This document shows positions 45,012 through 55,367 of a stretch of DNA of 64,000 nucleotides, in pieces. The position numbers and the translations under genes are program-made. A model generated the notes under the pieces. It saw only the letters and a program-made list of their open reading frames with translations. It made no database searches and was not told the origin of the DNA. The stretch is from assembly GCF_018687955.1 (NCBI RefSeq), contig NZ_CP061309.1, positions 744,001-808,000 on the forward strand. The letters are read 5' to 3'. The stretch is from Polynucleobacter ibericus (GTDB taxonomy: Bacteria; Pseudomonadota; Gammaproteobacteria; Burkholderiales; Burkholderiaceae). Numbering within the stretch: the stretch's first letter is position 1; each line of letters opens with the position of its first letter.

Positions 45012-46156
45012 TGAATTTGCTCCAGTTATGCCGTCGATATCTATCGATTTTGGCTGTAATCTTTATTGCTTCAAGTGTGCTAACTGCATGCAAATCAGTA
45101 ACGAGCAGCGATACAGTTGACTACAAGAGCGCAGGCGCAGTTCGTGGGCCTAATTTGTCTTACCCCCCTGACTTAATTACGGCTCAAGCCGATCGCCGCT
45201 ATATCGTTCAGGACGGCACGGCAACGATGTCTGAATACAATGCTGCAGCTAAAAAATCTGCTCAGATGCGCAGCAACGTGATGACGGGTATTCCGGGCAT
45301 GCGTATTGCACGCGATGGAGAGCGTCGTTGGTTGGTGGTAGATAAACCTGCTACTGAGTTGTATCCCCAGGTGAAAGATTTCTGGCAAGAAAATGGTTTC
45401 TTATTGGTAATTGACTCACCATCAACTGGCATTATGGAAACCGACTGGGCAGAGAATCGCGCGAAGATTCAGCAAGATTGGATTCGATCAACGCTGAATA
45501 AGGTCTTGGACTCCATTGCTGATACTGGTGAACGCGATAAATATAAAACGCGTTTGGAAGTTGCTAAGCCAAACGAAACCGAAATTTATATTACTCAAAA
45601 GGGCGCTCTAGAAAAGTGCGTCTCCGATGCTACCGGTAATTGTTTGTACACTATTTGGACGGCACGCCCCAATGATCCAGAGTTAGAAGCTGTGTTTTTG
45701 GCTCGCTTAATGGAGCGCTTGGGCATGACTCAAGAGCAGGCCAAGGCAATGGTTGCGGCACCGCTTGGTCCTAAGACTCCTAAAGCAAAATTCGTTCAAG
45801 AGGGTACTAATCAAGCCCATATTGATTTAAGTACTGGATTTGATCGCTCATGGCGTGATGTTGGATTGGCCTTAGATCGCTCAAACTTCACAGTTGAAGA
45901 TCGTAATCGCTCTACCGGTGTTTACTATGTGCGCTACGTTAACCCAAAAGACTTGGGTGATACCAAAGGGTTTTTCTCAAACTTGTTTAGCAGCAAGGAC
46001 GACTCTAGCTTAAAGGCTAAAAAGTATCAGGTGCTTGTGAAGAGTACTGGTGAAAACTCTGTCAGTGTTTATGTCCAGAATGCAGACGGTAAACCAGAAA
46101 ATACGCCTGCTGGATTCCAGTTGTTAACCTTGCTAACGGATCAGCTTACAAAGTAA
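45008..46156 (+). CDS. bamC: Outer membrane assembly lipoprotein BamC
   Basis: Accessory lipoprotein of the BAM complex. From ATG 45008 (an adjacent ATG at 45011 is equally possible) the 382-residue product has a lipoprotein signal with lipobox VLTACKS (C28 region) and an N-terminal unstructured stretch with [15 protein letters not shown], which in BamC binds BamD. Two helix-grip domains follow. The start overlaps the dapA stop by 4 bp, so it is translationally coupled. Confidence 0.92.
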   Translation: MMNLLQLCRRYLSILAVIFIASSVLTACKSVTSSDTVDYKSAGAVRGPNLSYPPDLITAQADRRYIVQDGTATMSEYNAAAKKSAQMRSNVMTGIPGMRIARDGERRWLVVDKPATELYPQVKDFWQENGFLLVIDSPSTGIMETDWAENRAKIQQDWIRSTLNKVLDSIADTGERDKYKTRLEVAKPNETEIYITQKGALEKCVSDATGNCLYTIWTARPNDPELEAVFLARLMERLGMTQEQAKAMVAAPLGPKTPKAKFVQEGTNQAHIDLSTGFDRSWRDVGLALDRSNFTVEDRNRSTGVYYVRYVNPKDLGDTKGFFSNLFSSKDDSSLKAKKYQVLVKSTGENSVSVYVQNADGKPENTPAGFQLLTLLTDQLTK

Positions 46157-46175
46157 TCCGTTTTTTAGAGCAAAT

Positions 46176-46205
46176 AAAAAAGCCGCTTTTCAGCGGCTTT
46201 TTTTC
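46176..46205. terminator. Bidirectional terminator between bamC and a small lipoprotein gene
   Basis: Stem aaaaaagccgct / agcggctttttt with a TTTC loop (46176-46203). It has T tracts in both directions and ends two converging genes. Confidence 0.9.
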
Positions 46206-46218
46206 TTCATGAAGAAGA

Positions 46219-46392
46219 TTACTTCTTAGCGTCAGCAGCAGGAGCAGCTGGAGCTGGAGCAGCAGCAGGAGCTTCAGCAGCAGGAGCAGCAGGAGCAGCA
46301 GCTGGAGCTTCAACTGGTTTTGGCTCTTCTTTTTTACCGCAAGCGGCCAAGGCGATTGCTAACATAGCAGCGAGTACGAGTGACTTCTTCAT
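46219..46392 (-). CDS. Small Ala/Pro-rich lipoprotein
   Basis: A 57-residue frame on the minus strand, too short for most length cut-offs. It starts MKKSLVLAAM, has a lipobox LAAC (C18) directly followed by GKKEEPKP, and then a low-complexity tail of Ala and Pro (about residues 29-55) ending in DAKK. The ATG is preceded by AAGGAA. A terminator lies 14 bp after the stop. Small lipoproteins with such extended Ala/Pro tails are common in Burkholderiales; function is unknown to me. Repetitive codons (gct/gca with cct) make a repeat-like DNA tract at 46225-46315. Confidence 0.75.
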   Translation of the reverse strand: MKKSLVLAAMLAIALAACGKKEEPKPVEAPAAAPAAPAAEAPAAAPAPAAPAADAKK

Positions 46393-46501
46393 TTGTAAAT
46401 TCCTTTAAAAAATTAACAACAATTACCGGTAATTGTTTTTTGGATTTACCAAGGGATTATCCCTAAGTAGTTTCCAGTATTTATTATATCCATCTCCCAA
46501 T

Positions 46502-47734
46502 TTAGGGCTCAAATATTAACCATCCAGCTAAGTAGGCCTCATACAGGCTGGACTGATCAAGCTGCTTTAGTTTCTTAGTGTTCAGTTCCTTATTGGCTGA
46601 CAGGGTCTGCCAGGCCAGAAGTATGTCGGGGGCTTGTCCCTTAGTCACGGGCTCCCCATTGCAGTAAACCTGCTTTCCAAGGCTCAAAATACGGGTTTGT
46701 GGGTGAGGAATGAGCCTGCTGATACCCAAGTTCTTCTGAAATGCCTTGGGATTCTGGGGGTTTTCTGGAGCCTCAAAAAGGGCCTGTTGCTTCGGCTCTG
46801 AGAGGTAGGCCGTGATGCCCGGTAAAAAGCCAGCGATTTGGTCTAATTTCAGTTCCTTAAGCTTCAAACTTAACTGTTTCATGAGCTCTTCAGGCAATTG
46901 CTCGGCAGCATGAGTTGCTCTTTGCTTGGGATCTGCAAATTTTTGCTCTAAGGCAGGGATATCCTCCAAAGATTCAGCAAGTCGCCACAGACCTTCTTGA
47001 AGTAACTCTTTAAAACTCGGGGAGCGAAAGCCAACAGACCATGTCTGGCAGCCAGCATCAAGAGCAATACCGTCGTGAGCAATGTGGGGCGGTAAGTAAA
47101 GCATGTCACCTGGCTCCAGAATCCATTCTTGTTCAACATTAAAGTTTTGCAGAATTTTGAGTGGGAGATTGGGATTGAGGCTGAGGTCTTCTTGTTCCGA
47201 AATCTGCCAACGCCTTCTGCCCGACATTTGTATCAGGAAGACATCGTAAGAATCAAAATGAGGTCCAACGCCACCTCCAATCCCGGCAATACTGATCATC
47301 AAATCATCAAGCCGAGCATCAGGAATAAAGCGAAACCAGGAAAGTATTTTTGCGGCAGCTGGGTGATGGGCTTCCATCCCCTGAAACAACAGGGTCCAAT
47401 TGGGTCTTTCAACCGAGGGAATGCTCTTTTTGGGGAACGGCCCATTTTCAAAACTCCAAGGTTTTGATTGGACTAGTCGCGACTCTACTGCCTCTTGTAG
47501 GGCAAATTTGAGCAATTCTGCAGCGGGAATAGGGCTATCAAGTAACTCACCATGCTGCTCGGAAAGGCCAAAAGCCGGAATCGCCCCACGGACAAGAAGG
47601 GGCTTTTTCTGCCAATAGCGCGCCATGAACTGTTCTGGGCTAATACCCCCAAACAAGGCCCAGGACTCATCTAAAGGGAGCTTTGCAGGGGCTTGAGGCG
47701 GTTCGTAGGGCTTGCTCAAGTAAAATGAGGTCAT
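46502..47734 (-). CDS. JmjC/cupin 2-oxoglutarate oxygenase, RoxA (YcfD)-like
   Basis: 410-residue Fe(II)/2-oxoglutarate oxygenase of the ribosomal oxygenase group; E. coli RoxA hydroxylates an arginine of ribosomal protein L16. The N-terminal FxxRYWQKKPLLVRG segment, iron ligands H159 and D161 in VGPHFDSYDVF, and a distal histidine in PPHIAHDG (H217 or H220) match. A C-terminal winged-helix region follows. It is somewhat longer than YcfD (373). It is divergent from the slyD-like gene, with 42 bp between the two starts. Confidence 0.88.
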   Translation of the reverse strand: MTSFYLSKPYEPPQAPAKLPLDESWALFGGISPEQFMARYWQKKPLLVRGAIPAFGLSEQHGELLDSPIPAAELLKFALQEAVESRLVQSKPWSFENGPFPKKSIPSVERPNWTLLFQGMEAHHPAAAKILSWFRFIPDARLDDLMISIAGIGGGVGPHFDSYDVFLIQMSGRRRWQISEQEDLSLNPNLPLKILQNFNVEQEWILEPGDMLYLPPHIAHDGIALDAGCQTWSVGFRSPSFKELLQEGLWRLAESLEDIPALEQKFADPKQRATHAAEQLPEELMKQLSLKLKELKLDQIAGFLPGITAYLSEPKQQALFEAPENPQNPKAFQKNLGISRLIPHPQTRILSLGKQVYCNGEPVTKGQAPDILLAWQTLSANKELNTKKLKQLDQSSLYEAYLAGWLIFEP

Positions 47735-47776
47735 AAAGTAAAAGGTCTAAGCTTTTTAGAAACTGATTAAAAACGA

Positions 47777-48397
47777 ATGTTCGACAAATTCCGCATGAAG
47801 ATTGAAAAAAATACCATCGTATCCCTTCGCTATAAGTTAACCGATGCGCAAAATAATGTCATCGAAGAACCTGATTCTCCGATGGTATACCTGCACGGTG
47901 GTTATGAAGGTACTTTTCCTAAAATTGAGACTCTGCTAGATGGTCAAGATATTGGCTATGAGGCTGAGATTCAGCTTGAGCCAAATGAAGCGTTTGGCGA
48001 GTACGATCCTGAACTTTTAAAGATTGAGCCTCGCACTCGTTTTCCTGAGCCATTGGAAGTGGGTATGCAATTTGAGGGCGTACCAGACGCGGAAGAAGAT
48101 GCGAGCGCCGATGATGTAGATGATGAGCCTTTGATCTATACCGTAACTGATGTTGCAGACAATCAAGTAGTGCTCGATGGTAATCATCCACTAGCCGGTA
48201 TGGCGTTGCGTTTTTGGGTGCAAGTCGAAGATGTACGCGCTGCCACTGATGATGAAATTGAAAATCGCCATCCTGAAGGGGGCGATAGTTTTTCATTTGG
48301 CATGCCTAGTGAAGGTGGCGACGATGGTGACGATGACGAAGATTTTCCGGGTGGCTTAGCAGGGAAAGATAGCGCGGGTCCGCGTACGCTGCATTAA
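47777..48397 (+). CDS. slyD: FKBP-type peptidyl-prolyl isomerase, SlyD-like
   Basis: 206-residue product: an FKBP domain with an inserted flap, as in SlyD (VYLHGGYEGTFPKIETLLDGQ, EPNEAFGEYDPEL, HPLAGMALRFWV), and a long acidic C-terminal tail (GDDGDDDEDFPGG) lacking the His/Cys metal-binding tail of E. coli SlyD. ATG 47795 is an alternative start that matches relatives beginning MKIEKN. It acts as a folding chaperone in the cytosol. The missing metal tail argues against a role in nickel enzymes. Confidence 0.88.
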   Translation: MFDKFRMKIEKNTIVSLRYKLTDAQNNVIEEPDSPMVYLHGGYEGTFPKIETLLDGQDIGYEAEIQLEPNEAFGEYDPELLKIEPRTRFPEPLEVGMQFEGVPDAEEDASADDVDDEPLIYTVTDVADNQVVLDGNHPLAGMALRFWVQVEDVRAATDDEIENRHPEGGDSFSFGMPSEGGDDGDDDEDFPGGLAGKDSAGPRTLH

Positions 48398-48420
48398 TCA
48401 ATCGGCCAATAAAAACCTAA

Positions 48421-48450
48421 AAAGGAATAGCACGCTATTCCTTTTTTATT
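48421..48450. terminator. Bidirectional terminator between slyD-like gene and cysE
   Basis: A 10-bp perfect stem aaaggaatag / ctattccttt with a CACG loop is followed by TTTATT; A-rich sequence upstream gives T residues on the minus strand. Confidence 0.9.
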
Positions 48451-48495
48451 GCATCATGACCATGACACTATCTATTAAGCGCTATTTAGGCAATC

Positions 48496-49260
48496 TTATT
48501 CCCTCAACCATTCTTTGATAGCATCTAGATCCCGCTTAGTGTCACTTGCGCCAACAGCATCGGCTTCTGCAGGAGTATTGCTTAATTTTGCAAGTGCTCT
48601 CTCTAGGGCTGCAATTTTGGCTTCTTGCTCGATCGTGGCATCAATTAAACCTTTGAGTGCCATTGACACAGGATCATCCACATTCGGTGTAACACCATAT
48701 GCAGAAAAGTATTCTTTTGTTTTGCTATCGGGACTTTGTGGCAAATCGGGATGCAATATTCGCGCAGGAATACCAACAGCAGTAGCGCCTGCAGGAATCT
48801 CTTTCAACACCACTGCATTAGAACCAACGCGTGCACCATCGCCCACAGTAAATCCACCCAGTACTTTTGCGCCAGCGCTGACAACAACACCTTTGCCTAA
48901 AGTAGGGTGACGCTTAACGCCTTTGTATAGCGAAGTACCACCTAAGGTAACGCCTTGATAAATGGTGCAGTCATCACCAATTTCAGTAGTCTCACCAATC
49001 ACAATACCAAGACCATGATCCAGAAAAACTCGACGACCAATTTTGGCGCCCGGATGAATTTCTATCCCCGTCAAAAAGCGCGCAAACATTGAGAGTACCC
49101 GCGCTATCCATTTCAGACCTAGGTTCCACAAAAAATGGGAAACCCGATGCAACCAAACTGCATGCAGACCTTGGTAGCAAGTGATGACCTCGAGACGATT
49201 CCGTGCTGCTGGGTCTCTGGCAATAATGGAGTCGACTTGGTCGAAGAGGAATTTAGACAT
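48496..49260 (-). CDS. cysE: Serine O-acetyltransferase
   Basis: 254-residue enzyme forming O-acetylserine for cysteine synthesis. It has an N-terminal helical region, then hexapeptide repeats forming a left-handed beta-helix: [18 protein letters not shown] contains the catalytic His, followed by [14 protein letters not shown] and [23 protein letters not shown]. The C-terminal extension after residue 185 is less conserved. It lies 23 bp from trmJ upstream on the same strand. Confidence 0.94.
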   Translation of the reverse strand: MSKFLFDQVDSIIARDPAARNRLEVITCYQGLHAVWLHRVSHFLWNLGLKWIARVLSMFARFLTGIEIHPGAKIGRRVFLDHGLGIVIGETTEIGDDCTIYQGVTLGGTSLYKGVKRHPTLGKGVVVSAGAKVLGGFTVGDGARVGSNAVVLKEIPAGATAVGIPARILHPDLPQSPDSKTKEYFSAYGVTPNVDDPVSMALKGLIDATIEQEAKIAALERALAKLSNTPAEADAVGASDTKRDLDAIKEWLRE

Positions 49261-49283
49261 AGCTTGATTTTAACGGGATGTGC

Positions 49284-50036
49284 TTATTTTCTCAGGAGCA
49301 TCTGTTTGGCGATGCCTCGCAAGAGATCAATTTCTTCCTTATGGAGACGGCTACGTGCAAACAGCGCCTGAATGCGAGCCATGAGCTTCTTTGGATTGGC
49401 TGGGTCTAAATAGCCAATAGCCTCAAGGCCTTCACGCCAATGCTCGAGCATCGCTGCAACAGCAGCCGGATCAGCAAAATCCGCCATTTCTGCGCGTTTG
49501 GCTAAGGCGTTTTGACCGCCGAGATTTCGGGCTAAGGTTTCCCTAAGGGTATAGGCGCAGACCATAATGGCCTGGGCGAGGTTGAGCGAGGGGTAGGCGG
49601 GATTGGCATCTAACCACACTCGATGAGTGCATAAGGCTAAGTGCTCATTGTCCAAACCTGTTCTCTCTGGGCCAAAGAGGAGGGCGACCTTTCCGCCAGC
49701 AAGAGTGGTTGCGGCAATCAGAGATCGAGTCGACTCCCAATCTATGGCAGGAGGGCCAAATTCCCGATCGCGGCTGGTGAGACCTAAAACTAGCGTATAG
49801 CCCTCAATAGTGGATGCTAGAGAATCTCCCTCGGAGGAACTCTCAAGAATATCTGCAGCACCGCTAGCTAAGGCGATTGCTTCAGGGTTATTTGCTACGC
49901 CCTTAATCTTCGGATTGATGAGGTGTAAATCGCTAAAGCCCATCGTTTTTAGAGCGCGAGCGGCTGAACCCACGTTTCCGGGGTGACTGGTTTCGACTAA
50001 AACCCAGCGTAGTAATTCGGAGGTATCAAGGTTCAT
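49284..50036 (-). CDS. trmJ: tRNA (cytidine/uridine-2'-O-)-methyltransferase TrmJ
   Basis: 250-residue SPOUT methyltransferase acting on tRNA position 32. Family motifs: LVETSHPGNVGSAARALKTMG near residues 13-33 in two conserved parts, LLFGPERTGL and NPAYPSLNLAQAIMVC of the trefoil knot, with a C-terminal extension for dimerisation. Co-oriented with cysE. suhB, divergent, lies 150 bp away; the order suhB-trmJ-cysE is widespread in Proteobacteria. Confidence 0.93.
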   Translation of the reverse strand: MNLDTSELLRWVLVETSHPGNVGSAARALKTMGFSDLHLINPKIKGVANNPEAIALASGAADILESSSEGDSLASTIEGYTLVLGLTSRDREFGPPAIDWESTRSLIAATTLAGGKVALLFGPERTGLDNEHLALCTHRVWLDANPAYPSLNLAQAIMVCAYTLRETLARNLGGQNALAKRAEMADFADPAAVAAMLEHWREGLEAIGYLDPANPKKLMARIQALFARSRLHKEEIDLLRGIAKQMLLRK

Positions 50037-50190
50037 TAATGCGCTATGGAGTGGTTAAATGAGGGCAATATAGTTGGTAATAGTTGCTAATCGTTTAGAA
50101 TCAATCTGTTAGCTTCGTATTGTCATGCAATTTACCCAAGTTGTCGGCACTACAAGGAGCTTGTTCTTATTTAATTTGTCCATCAATACT

Positions 50191-50979
50191 ATGCATCCCA
50201 TGTTAAATGTGGCCGTAAAGGCCGCCCGTCGCGCTGGAACTGTGATCAACCGTGCTTCATTGAATTTGGAGCGCTTACAAGTTGACCGTAAGCAACACAA
50301 TGACTTTGTTACCGAGGTGGACAAAGCCGCAGAAGCGGCCATTATTGAGACGCTCAGCGAGGCCTATCCAACCCATGGATTTTTGGCTGAAGAAACTGGC
50401 GAACGTAATGCAGATGCAGAAAATGTTTGGATCATTGATCCATTAGATGGCACAACCAACTTCATTCATGGCTTTCCACAATATGCAGTCTCGATTGCTT
50501 TGTCAGTGAGTGGAGTCATTCAGCAAGCCGTGGTGTATGACCCAACCCGTGATGAATTATTTACTGCTACTCGCGGTGCTGGTGCGTATTTAGATCGCCG
50601 GCGTTTACGAGTCGCCTCACAAGATCGTTTAGCGAATTCCTTGTTGGGCACTGGTTTTCCATATCGTGAAGACCAAGACCTTGAAAAGTATTTAAAGATC
50701 TTTGCTGAGATGTCGCGTCAATGTGCAGGCCTTCGTCGTCCTGGGGCTGCTTCATTGGATTTGGCTTACGTAGCCGCTGGTCGTTACGATGGTTTCTTTG
50801 AGAGCGATCTCAAGCCATGGGACATGGCAGCTGGTGCTTTGTTAATTACTGAGGCTGGTGGTTTGATTGGTAACTATCGCGGCGAAGAAGGTTTCCTCAA
50901 AAGCGGTGAAGTGATGGCAGCAAATCCCCGCATCTTTGCGCAGATGGTGCAATCACTTTCTAAATATTCAGTTGCTTAA
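50191..50979 (+). CDS. suhB: Inositol-1-monophosphatase / SuhB
   Basis: 262-residue lithium-sensitive phosphatase family protein; SuhB also joins the rRNA antitermination complex in E. coli. ATG 50191 gives the conserved N-terminus [16 protein letters not shown]; an in-frame ATG at 50125 adds an unconserved extension. Metal-binding motifs: [20 protein letters not shown], and the C-terminal [18 protein letters not shown]. Confidence 0.94.
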   Translation: MHPMLNVAVKAARRAGTVINRASLNLERLQVDRKQHNDFVTEVDKAAEAAIIETLSEAYPTHGFLAEETGERNADAENVWIIDPLDGTTNFIHGFPQYAVSIALSVSGVIQQAVVYDPTRDELFTATRGAGAYLDRRRLRVASQDRLANSLLGTGFPYREDQDLEKYLKIFAEMSRQCAGLRRPGAASLDLAYVAAGRYDGFFESDLKPWDMAAGALLITEAGGLIGNYRGEEGFLKSGEVMAANPRIFAQMVQSLSKYSVA

Positions 50980-51003
50980 TTAAGCAAATATTCGATCAGA
51001 ATA

Positions 51004-51783
51004 TTATTTAATGAGATCAAGATAGCGCGTTCCAGCGCTATCTATCAGTAAAGCGCTTGCCCTTGGTGGCAGGCTCTCAGGGTGATCTAGATCCCAATCA
51101 GACAAAACCCAGCGCTGCCAATTTTGTGACCCTAAAGATTCTTCATGATGGGCTGGTAAGTGAGTATGCCCATGGATCAGCCTATCTCCAGATTGATCTC
51201 TTAATACTGCGGCACAAGCTTCTTTAGTCACATCCATCTTGAGTTGACGTGCTTCAGAGTGTTGCGTGTGTTGATATTGTTGATGGCTATTGCTACGTAG
51301 TTGTTGTGCCACACCTTTGCGCCAATTGAGCGGCAGGTTCAAGAAGATTTTTTGAACCCAAGGCTTTCTTACCCAGCTACGAAAAGTTTGATAGCCAATG
51401 TCCGCAGTGCATAAGGCATCACCATGGGCAAGAACCCATTTTTGATTGGCAATATCTACTGAGCTGGGATCGGATAAAAAAGTCATACCCGTTTTTTTAA
51501 TAAAGCTTTTCCCGATTAAGAAATCTCGATTGCCATGCAGGTAATACGTTTTGACTTTGGTGGAGAGGTTGGCGATCGCACGCTGAACTTCTTGCTGGAA
51601 AGGGGAGGATGCAGCTGCATCATCTCCTACCCAGTATTCAAATAAGTCACCCAGAATAAATACAGCCTCTACTTTTGGAGCTTCTTTTTCGCAGAAGTCA
51701 AAAAAGCGTTGCGCCGTCAAGGGCATTGACGGCGTAAGGTGTAAATCTGATATGAGCAGTGCGCTCGCGTATTGCGGAATCAT
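51004..51783 (-). CDS. lpxH: UDP-2,3-diacylglucosamine diphosphatase
   Basis: 259-residue metallophosphoesterase making lipid X in lipid A synthesis. Motifs in order: [41 protein letters not shown], and the [11 protein letters not shown]-terminal metal site. Its start overlaps the ppiB stop by the ATGA junction. It is peripheral to the inner membrane in relatives. Confidence 0.94.
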   Translation of the reverse strand: MIPQYASALLISDLHLTPSMPLTAQRFFDFCEKEAPKVEAVFILGDLFEYWVGDDAAASSPFQQEVQRAIANLSTKVKTYYLHGNRDFLIGKSFIKKTGMTFLSDPSSVDIANQKWVLAHGDALCTADIGYQTFRSWVRKPWVQKIFLNLPLNWRKGVAQQLRSNSHQQYQHTQHSEARQLKMDVTKEACAAVLRDQSGDRLIHGHTHLPAHHEESLGSQNWQRWVLSDWDLDHPESLPPRASALLIDSAGTRYLDLIK

Positions 51784-52283
51784 TCCTCGAGAACGGTAGC
51801 TTTCTCAATGACAACATCTTCAGCAGGAACGTCTTGATGAAAACCGGAGCTACCAGTTTTTACCTTGCGGATGGTATCCACTACATTCATACCATCAGTG
51901 ACTTTGCCAAAAACTGCATAGCCCCAGCCTTGAGCGTTCGGAGCTGTATGGTTTAAGAAATCATTGTCATTCACATTGATAAAGAATTGAGCGGTGGCAG
52001 AATGCGGGTCGCTAGTGCGAGCCATTGCAACGGTGTAACGATCATTCTTGAGGCCGTTGTTTGCTTCGTTTTCAATTTCTGCGCCAGTAGGCTTTTGTTT
52101 CATGCCAGCAGTCATACCGCCGCCTTGAACCATAAAGTTATCAATTACACGATGAAAGATGGTGCCATCGTAATGACCGCTCTTTACGTATTGCAAAAAG
52201 TTTGCAACGCTTTTAGGTGCCTTAGCTGCATCAAGAGTGAGGGTGATATCACCCTTATTGGTTTTTAGGAGTACTTTCGCCAT
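51780..52283 (-). CDS. ppiB: Cyclophilin-type peptidyl-prolyl cis-trans isomerase B
   Basis: 167-residue cytosolic cyclophilin without a signal peptide. Landmarks: [18 protein letters not shown] in two conserved parts, the [18 protein letters not shown] active site and [16 protein letters not shown]. Start ATG 52283 lies within the end of the upstream TPR gene (29-bp overlap), and the stop overlaps lpxH by 4 bp; this is a tightly coupled three-gene unit. ppiB next to lpxH and cysS is common in Proteobacteria. Confidence 0.95.
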   Translation of the reverse strand: MAKVLLKTNKGDITLTLDAAKAPKSVANFLQYVKSGHYDGTIFHRVIDNFMVQGGGMTAGMKQKPTGAEIENEANNGLKNDRYTVAMARTSDPHSATAQFFINVNDNDFLNHTAPNAQGWGYAVFGKVTDGMNVVDTIRKVKTGSSGFHQDVPAEDVVIEKATVLEE

Positions 52284-53181
52284 TATTGGGTCTACTTTCT
52301 GGAAGGTTGGTGGATGGGTTGTTGCTTGGCACAGAATTTAAACTATTTGAGTTTGCATTGGCTGCGCGATTAACAGGGCGCTTTGCTGGCGGCTTCAATA
52401 TATCCAAGAGTGCCTTAGCTCGGTTGGAGTACTGACGCTGATTTAGCAAAGCATTTTTTGCAGCATCTTCATATGCCTGTGCACCAAGACGAACATAGAT
52501 CTCGCCTAAGTTGGCAGAGGCGATGGCATAGCTAGGGCGTAGTTTTAATGCAAGCTCTAAATAATCTCGGGCTTCAATCCACTGCCCTTGATTGGCGGCA
52601 ATTGCTGCAAGATTGTTATATGGCTCAGGTAGCTCTGGAAACTGTTGAGTAATTTCAATCAAAGTTTTTTTGGCTTGATCAAACTGACGCATCTCAATTT
52701 GTAAGCGCGCTTTGACAAAACGCAGCTGTACATTACGCGGTGTCTTTTTAAGATCGACATTAATTTGCGTTACTGCATCTTGGTACTTGCGGGCCTTAAT
52801 GAGTTTTTCAACATCGGACGGCACTGCATTCTTGTTGATTGGATCAGGCTCAATAATTAAGAAGGAGAGGAACGGTACGCCGACGGTCTCCGATAGTTCA
52901 GGGCTTAATGGGTCGTAGCCTATATCTGCTGAAAGCCTGGGGGGATCAGTCGGGCTGTAACCACCTAAATAAGCTTGTTGGGCTAATTGACCAGATTTCT
53001 GTTCCTGGGCATTTAATGCAGCAATTTCAGCATCTGCACGCTGTTGCGCGGGGGTGCTACAGCCAGTAATCAGGGCCAAGGCAGCCAAAATCGCAAAGGC
53101 TGGAGCTAGGGCGGTAAAGTTGGCAGGACGCGGCGCTGGAACAGTATGGGGCATAGGGGAAGGGGTGTGAAACGGGCTCAT
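52255..53181 (-). CDS. TPR-containing lipoprotein
   Basis: 308-residue product with a hydrophobic N-terminal stretch and lipobox ALITGCST (C41 from the 53181 start; a later ATG at 53154 would give a more usual lipoprotein signal). Residues about 130-240 hold tetratricopeptide repeats ([41 protein letters not shown] type units). A low-complexity Asn/Pro/Ser tail (about 265-308) overlaps the ppiB start. Likely an outer-membrane or periplasmic scaffold; function not known. Confidence 0.8.
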   Translation of the reverse strand: MSPFHTPSPMPHTVPAPRPANFTALAPAFAILAALALITGCSTPAQQRADAEIAALNAQEQKSGQLAQQAYLGGYSPTDPPRLSADIGYDPLSPELSETVGVPFLSFLIIEPDPINKNAVPSDVEKLIKARKYQDAVTQINVDLKKTPRNVQLRFVKARLQIEMRQFDQAKKTLIEITQQFPELPEPYNNLAAIAANQGQWIEARDYLELALKLRPSYAIASANLGEIYVRLGAQAYEDAAKNALLNQRQYSNRAKALLDILKPPAKRPVNRAANANSNSLNSVPSNNPSTNLPESRPNNGESTPKNQ

Positions 53182-53241
53182 TCGATATACTCAGCGCTCA
53201 GTCTAACAAATTGGCGCTACTTGCCTCACCTTTATAGCTCT

Positions 53242-54663
53242 ATGCTGCAAATCTATAACACCCTTAGCCGTTCAAAACAGGTCTTTAAGCCCATAGTGCC
53301 GGGCAAGGTGAAGATGTACGTCTGCGGTATGACGGTCTATGACTTTTGCCATATTGGCCATGCCCGGGTCATGATAGTCTTTGATATGGTGGTTCGGTGG
53401 CTTAGGGCTAGTGGCTATGAAGTGCTTTATGTACGCAATATCACTGATATCGATGACAAAATCATCAAACGGGCGATCGAAAATGGCGAACCGATTTCAG
53501 TATTAACCAATCGCTTTATTGCTGCCATGCATGCCGACTCTGATGAGTTGGATTTAATGCACCCGGATCAAGAGCCCCGTGCTACAGATTACATTGCGCA
53601 AATGCAGGGCATGATCGGCAAACTGATTGAAAATGATTTGGCGTACCAGGCTAATGATGGCGATGTGAATTTCGCTGTGCGTCTTCTGCCGCGTTACGGC
53701 CAACTCTCTGGCAAGACTTTAGATGAACTCAATGCTGGTGAACGTGTAGCGGTAGGTGACGGTAAACGTGATCCCTTAGATTTTGTTTTATGGAAAAGTG
53801 CAAAGGCTGAAGAGCCCGTTGATACCCGCTGGGAGTCACCATGGGGTGAGGGCCGTCCTGGTTGGCATATCGAATGTTCTGCCATGTCATGTGACTTGCT
53901 CGGCGAGCACTTTGATATTCATGGCGGTGGTGCTGACTTGCAGTTCCCGCATCATGAAAATGAGATTGCCCAAAGCGAAGGTGCTTTATATGGCAAAGAC
54001 CGAAAAGATGACGATGCGCCCTTTGTGAATTACTGGATGCATAACGGTCACATTCGGGTGAATGAAGAGAAGATGTCCAAGTCATTGGGTAATTTTTTCT
54101 TAATCCGCGACGTGCTCAAAAGCTTTGACCCTGAAGTAGTGCGTTTCTTCATGCTGAAAGCGCATTACCGTAGTCCGATTAACTACAGCGATGCTCAGCT
54201 CGAGGAGGCTCGTTCTGGTTTGGCGCGTTTGTACACCGCCTTAGCACAAGGACCTAAAGCTCAAACGAGTGCGCTCGATCCGAATAATCCCTGGGCTAAA
54301 CGCTTTGCGGATGCCATGAATGATGACTTTAATACGCCAGAGGCAATTGCAGTCTTATTTGACTTAGCAAGTGAAGTCAATCGTGCACAAGGTGATGAAA
54401 AGCATTTACTCGCAAACACCATGAAGTCTCTTGGCGCTTCCTTAAATTTCTTGCAACGTGATCCTACTGAGTTTTTGCAATCAGGCTCGAAAGATCAAGA
54501 TGGCTTAAGTCCTGTGCAAATTGAAGAACAAATCGCAGCACGCGTTGCAGCTAAACAAGCAAAAGATTTTGCTCAGGCTGACCTCATCAGAAAAACATTA
54601 TTAGAGCAAGGCATCGTTCTTGAAGATAAACCCGGCGGCTTAACAGAATGGCGTAGGGCTTAA
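53242..54663 (+). CDS. cysS: Cysteinyl-tRNA synthetase
   Basis: 473-residue class I synthetase. From ATG 53242 it starts [10 protein letters not shown] as in relatives; zinc ligand C28 in [13 protein letters not shown] at residues 37-40, and KMSKS at 277-281. Other zinc ligands lie in the WHIECSAM and [14 protein letters not shown] segments. It is divergent from the TPR-ppiB-lpxH unit and overlaps the next gene by one base (TAATG). Confidence 0.96.
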   Translation: MLQIYNTLSRSKQVFKPIVPGKVKMYVCGMTVYDFCHIGHARVMIVFDMVVRWLRASGYEVLYVRNITDIDDKIIKRAIENGEPISVLTNRFIAAMHADSDELDLMHPDQEPRATDYIAQMQGMIGKLIENDLAYQANDGDVNFAVRLLPRYGQLSGKTLDELNAGERVAVGDGKRDPLDFVLWKSAKAEEPVDTRWESPWGEGRPGWHIECSAMSCDLLGEHFDIHGGGADLQFPHHENEIAQSEGALYGKDRKDDDAPFVNYWMHNGHIRVNEEKMSKSLGNFFLIRDVLKSFDPEVVRFFMLKAHYRSPINYSDAQLEEARSGLARLYTALAQGPKAQTSALDPNNPWAKRFADAMNDDFNTPEAIAVLFDLASEVNRAQGDEKHLLANTMKSLGASLNFLQRDPTEFLQSGSKDQDGLSPVQIEEQIAARVAAKQAKDFAQADLIRKTLLEQGIVLEDKPGGLTEWRRA

Positions 54664-55358
54664 TGACAGCAGCAAAAGAAATCAATTCAGAAAAAGCAGC
54701 AAAAGCAGATGCAGCATCAGAAGCTCTTGTAAAAGTAATTGCCCCTGACTATTGGGAGCAGGCTTGCAAAGAGCTGATGAAGCAAGATCGTATTCTGAAC
54801 AAAATCATTCCTAAAATTGGCGCAGGATTTTTAGTGACACGTGGCGACTCTTTTAATACTTTGGCCAGATCCATTGTTGGGCAACAGATTTCGGTAGCGG
54901 CAGCGCAATCAGTTTGGAATAAAGTGCTTGTTGCCAGTAAAAAGAAGGTCACCCCTAAAAATATCCTGGCACTTTCCGTAGAAGAATTGCGCGCCGCGGG
55001 TTTATCTGGACGCAAGGTTGAATACATCCGCGATTTAGCAGACCACTTCGATTCTGGGCGCTTGCATGCCAATCAGTGGAAAGATATGGATGACGAGAGT
55101 GTTATTAAGGAATTAAGCGCTATTCGGGGCATTGGCCGCTGGACAGCTGAAATGTTCCTCATTTTCAATATGGTTCGCCCCAATATCCTGCCCCTGGACG
55201 ACGTTGGTCTGATTAAGGCCATGTCCCTTAATTACTTCAGCGGAGAGCCTGTGAGCCGCCATGAAGCCCGTGAGGTGGCTGCAAATTGGGCCCCGTGGCG
55301 AACGGTTGCCACTTGGTATATGTGGAGAAGTTTGGACCCAATCCCAGTTGAATATTAA
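54663..55358 (+). CDS. DNA-3-methyladenine glycosylase II (AlkA-type HhH-GPD)
   Basis: 231-residue base-excision glycosylase. It has VGQQISVAAAQSVW, the helix-hairpin-helix LSAIRGIGRWTAEM and the catalytic aspartate in LPLDDVGLIKA (PxDD motif), matching the compact AlkA/MAG group. No N-terminal AlkA domain is present; the first 30 residues are Ala/Lys-rich and low complexity. Its start overlaps the cysS stop by one base, so it is translationally coupled. Confidence 0.88.
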   Translation: MTAAKEINSEKAAKADAASEALVKVIAPDYWEQACKELMKQDRILNKIIPKIGAGFLVTRGDSFNTLARSIVGQQISVAAAQSVWNKVLVASKKKVTPKNILALSVEELRAAGLSGRKVEYIRDLADHFDSGRLHANQWKDMDDESVIKELSAIRGIGRWTAEMFLIFNMVRPNILPLDDVGLIKAMSLNYFSGEPVSRHEAREVAANWAPWRTVATWYMWRSLDPIPVEY

Positions 55359-55367
55359 AATCAGACT

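Noticed and set aside
46225..46315. CRISPR-like or tandem repeat array
   Set aside because: The gct/gca-cct periodicity is codon-level low complexity of an Ala/Pro-rich tail; there are no unique spacers.
47129..47618. Plus-strand coding frames opposite the RoxA-like gene
   Set aside because: They lack ribosome-binding sites and recognisable motifs and lie within a well-supported minus-strand gene.
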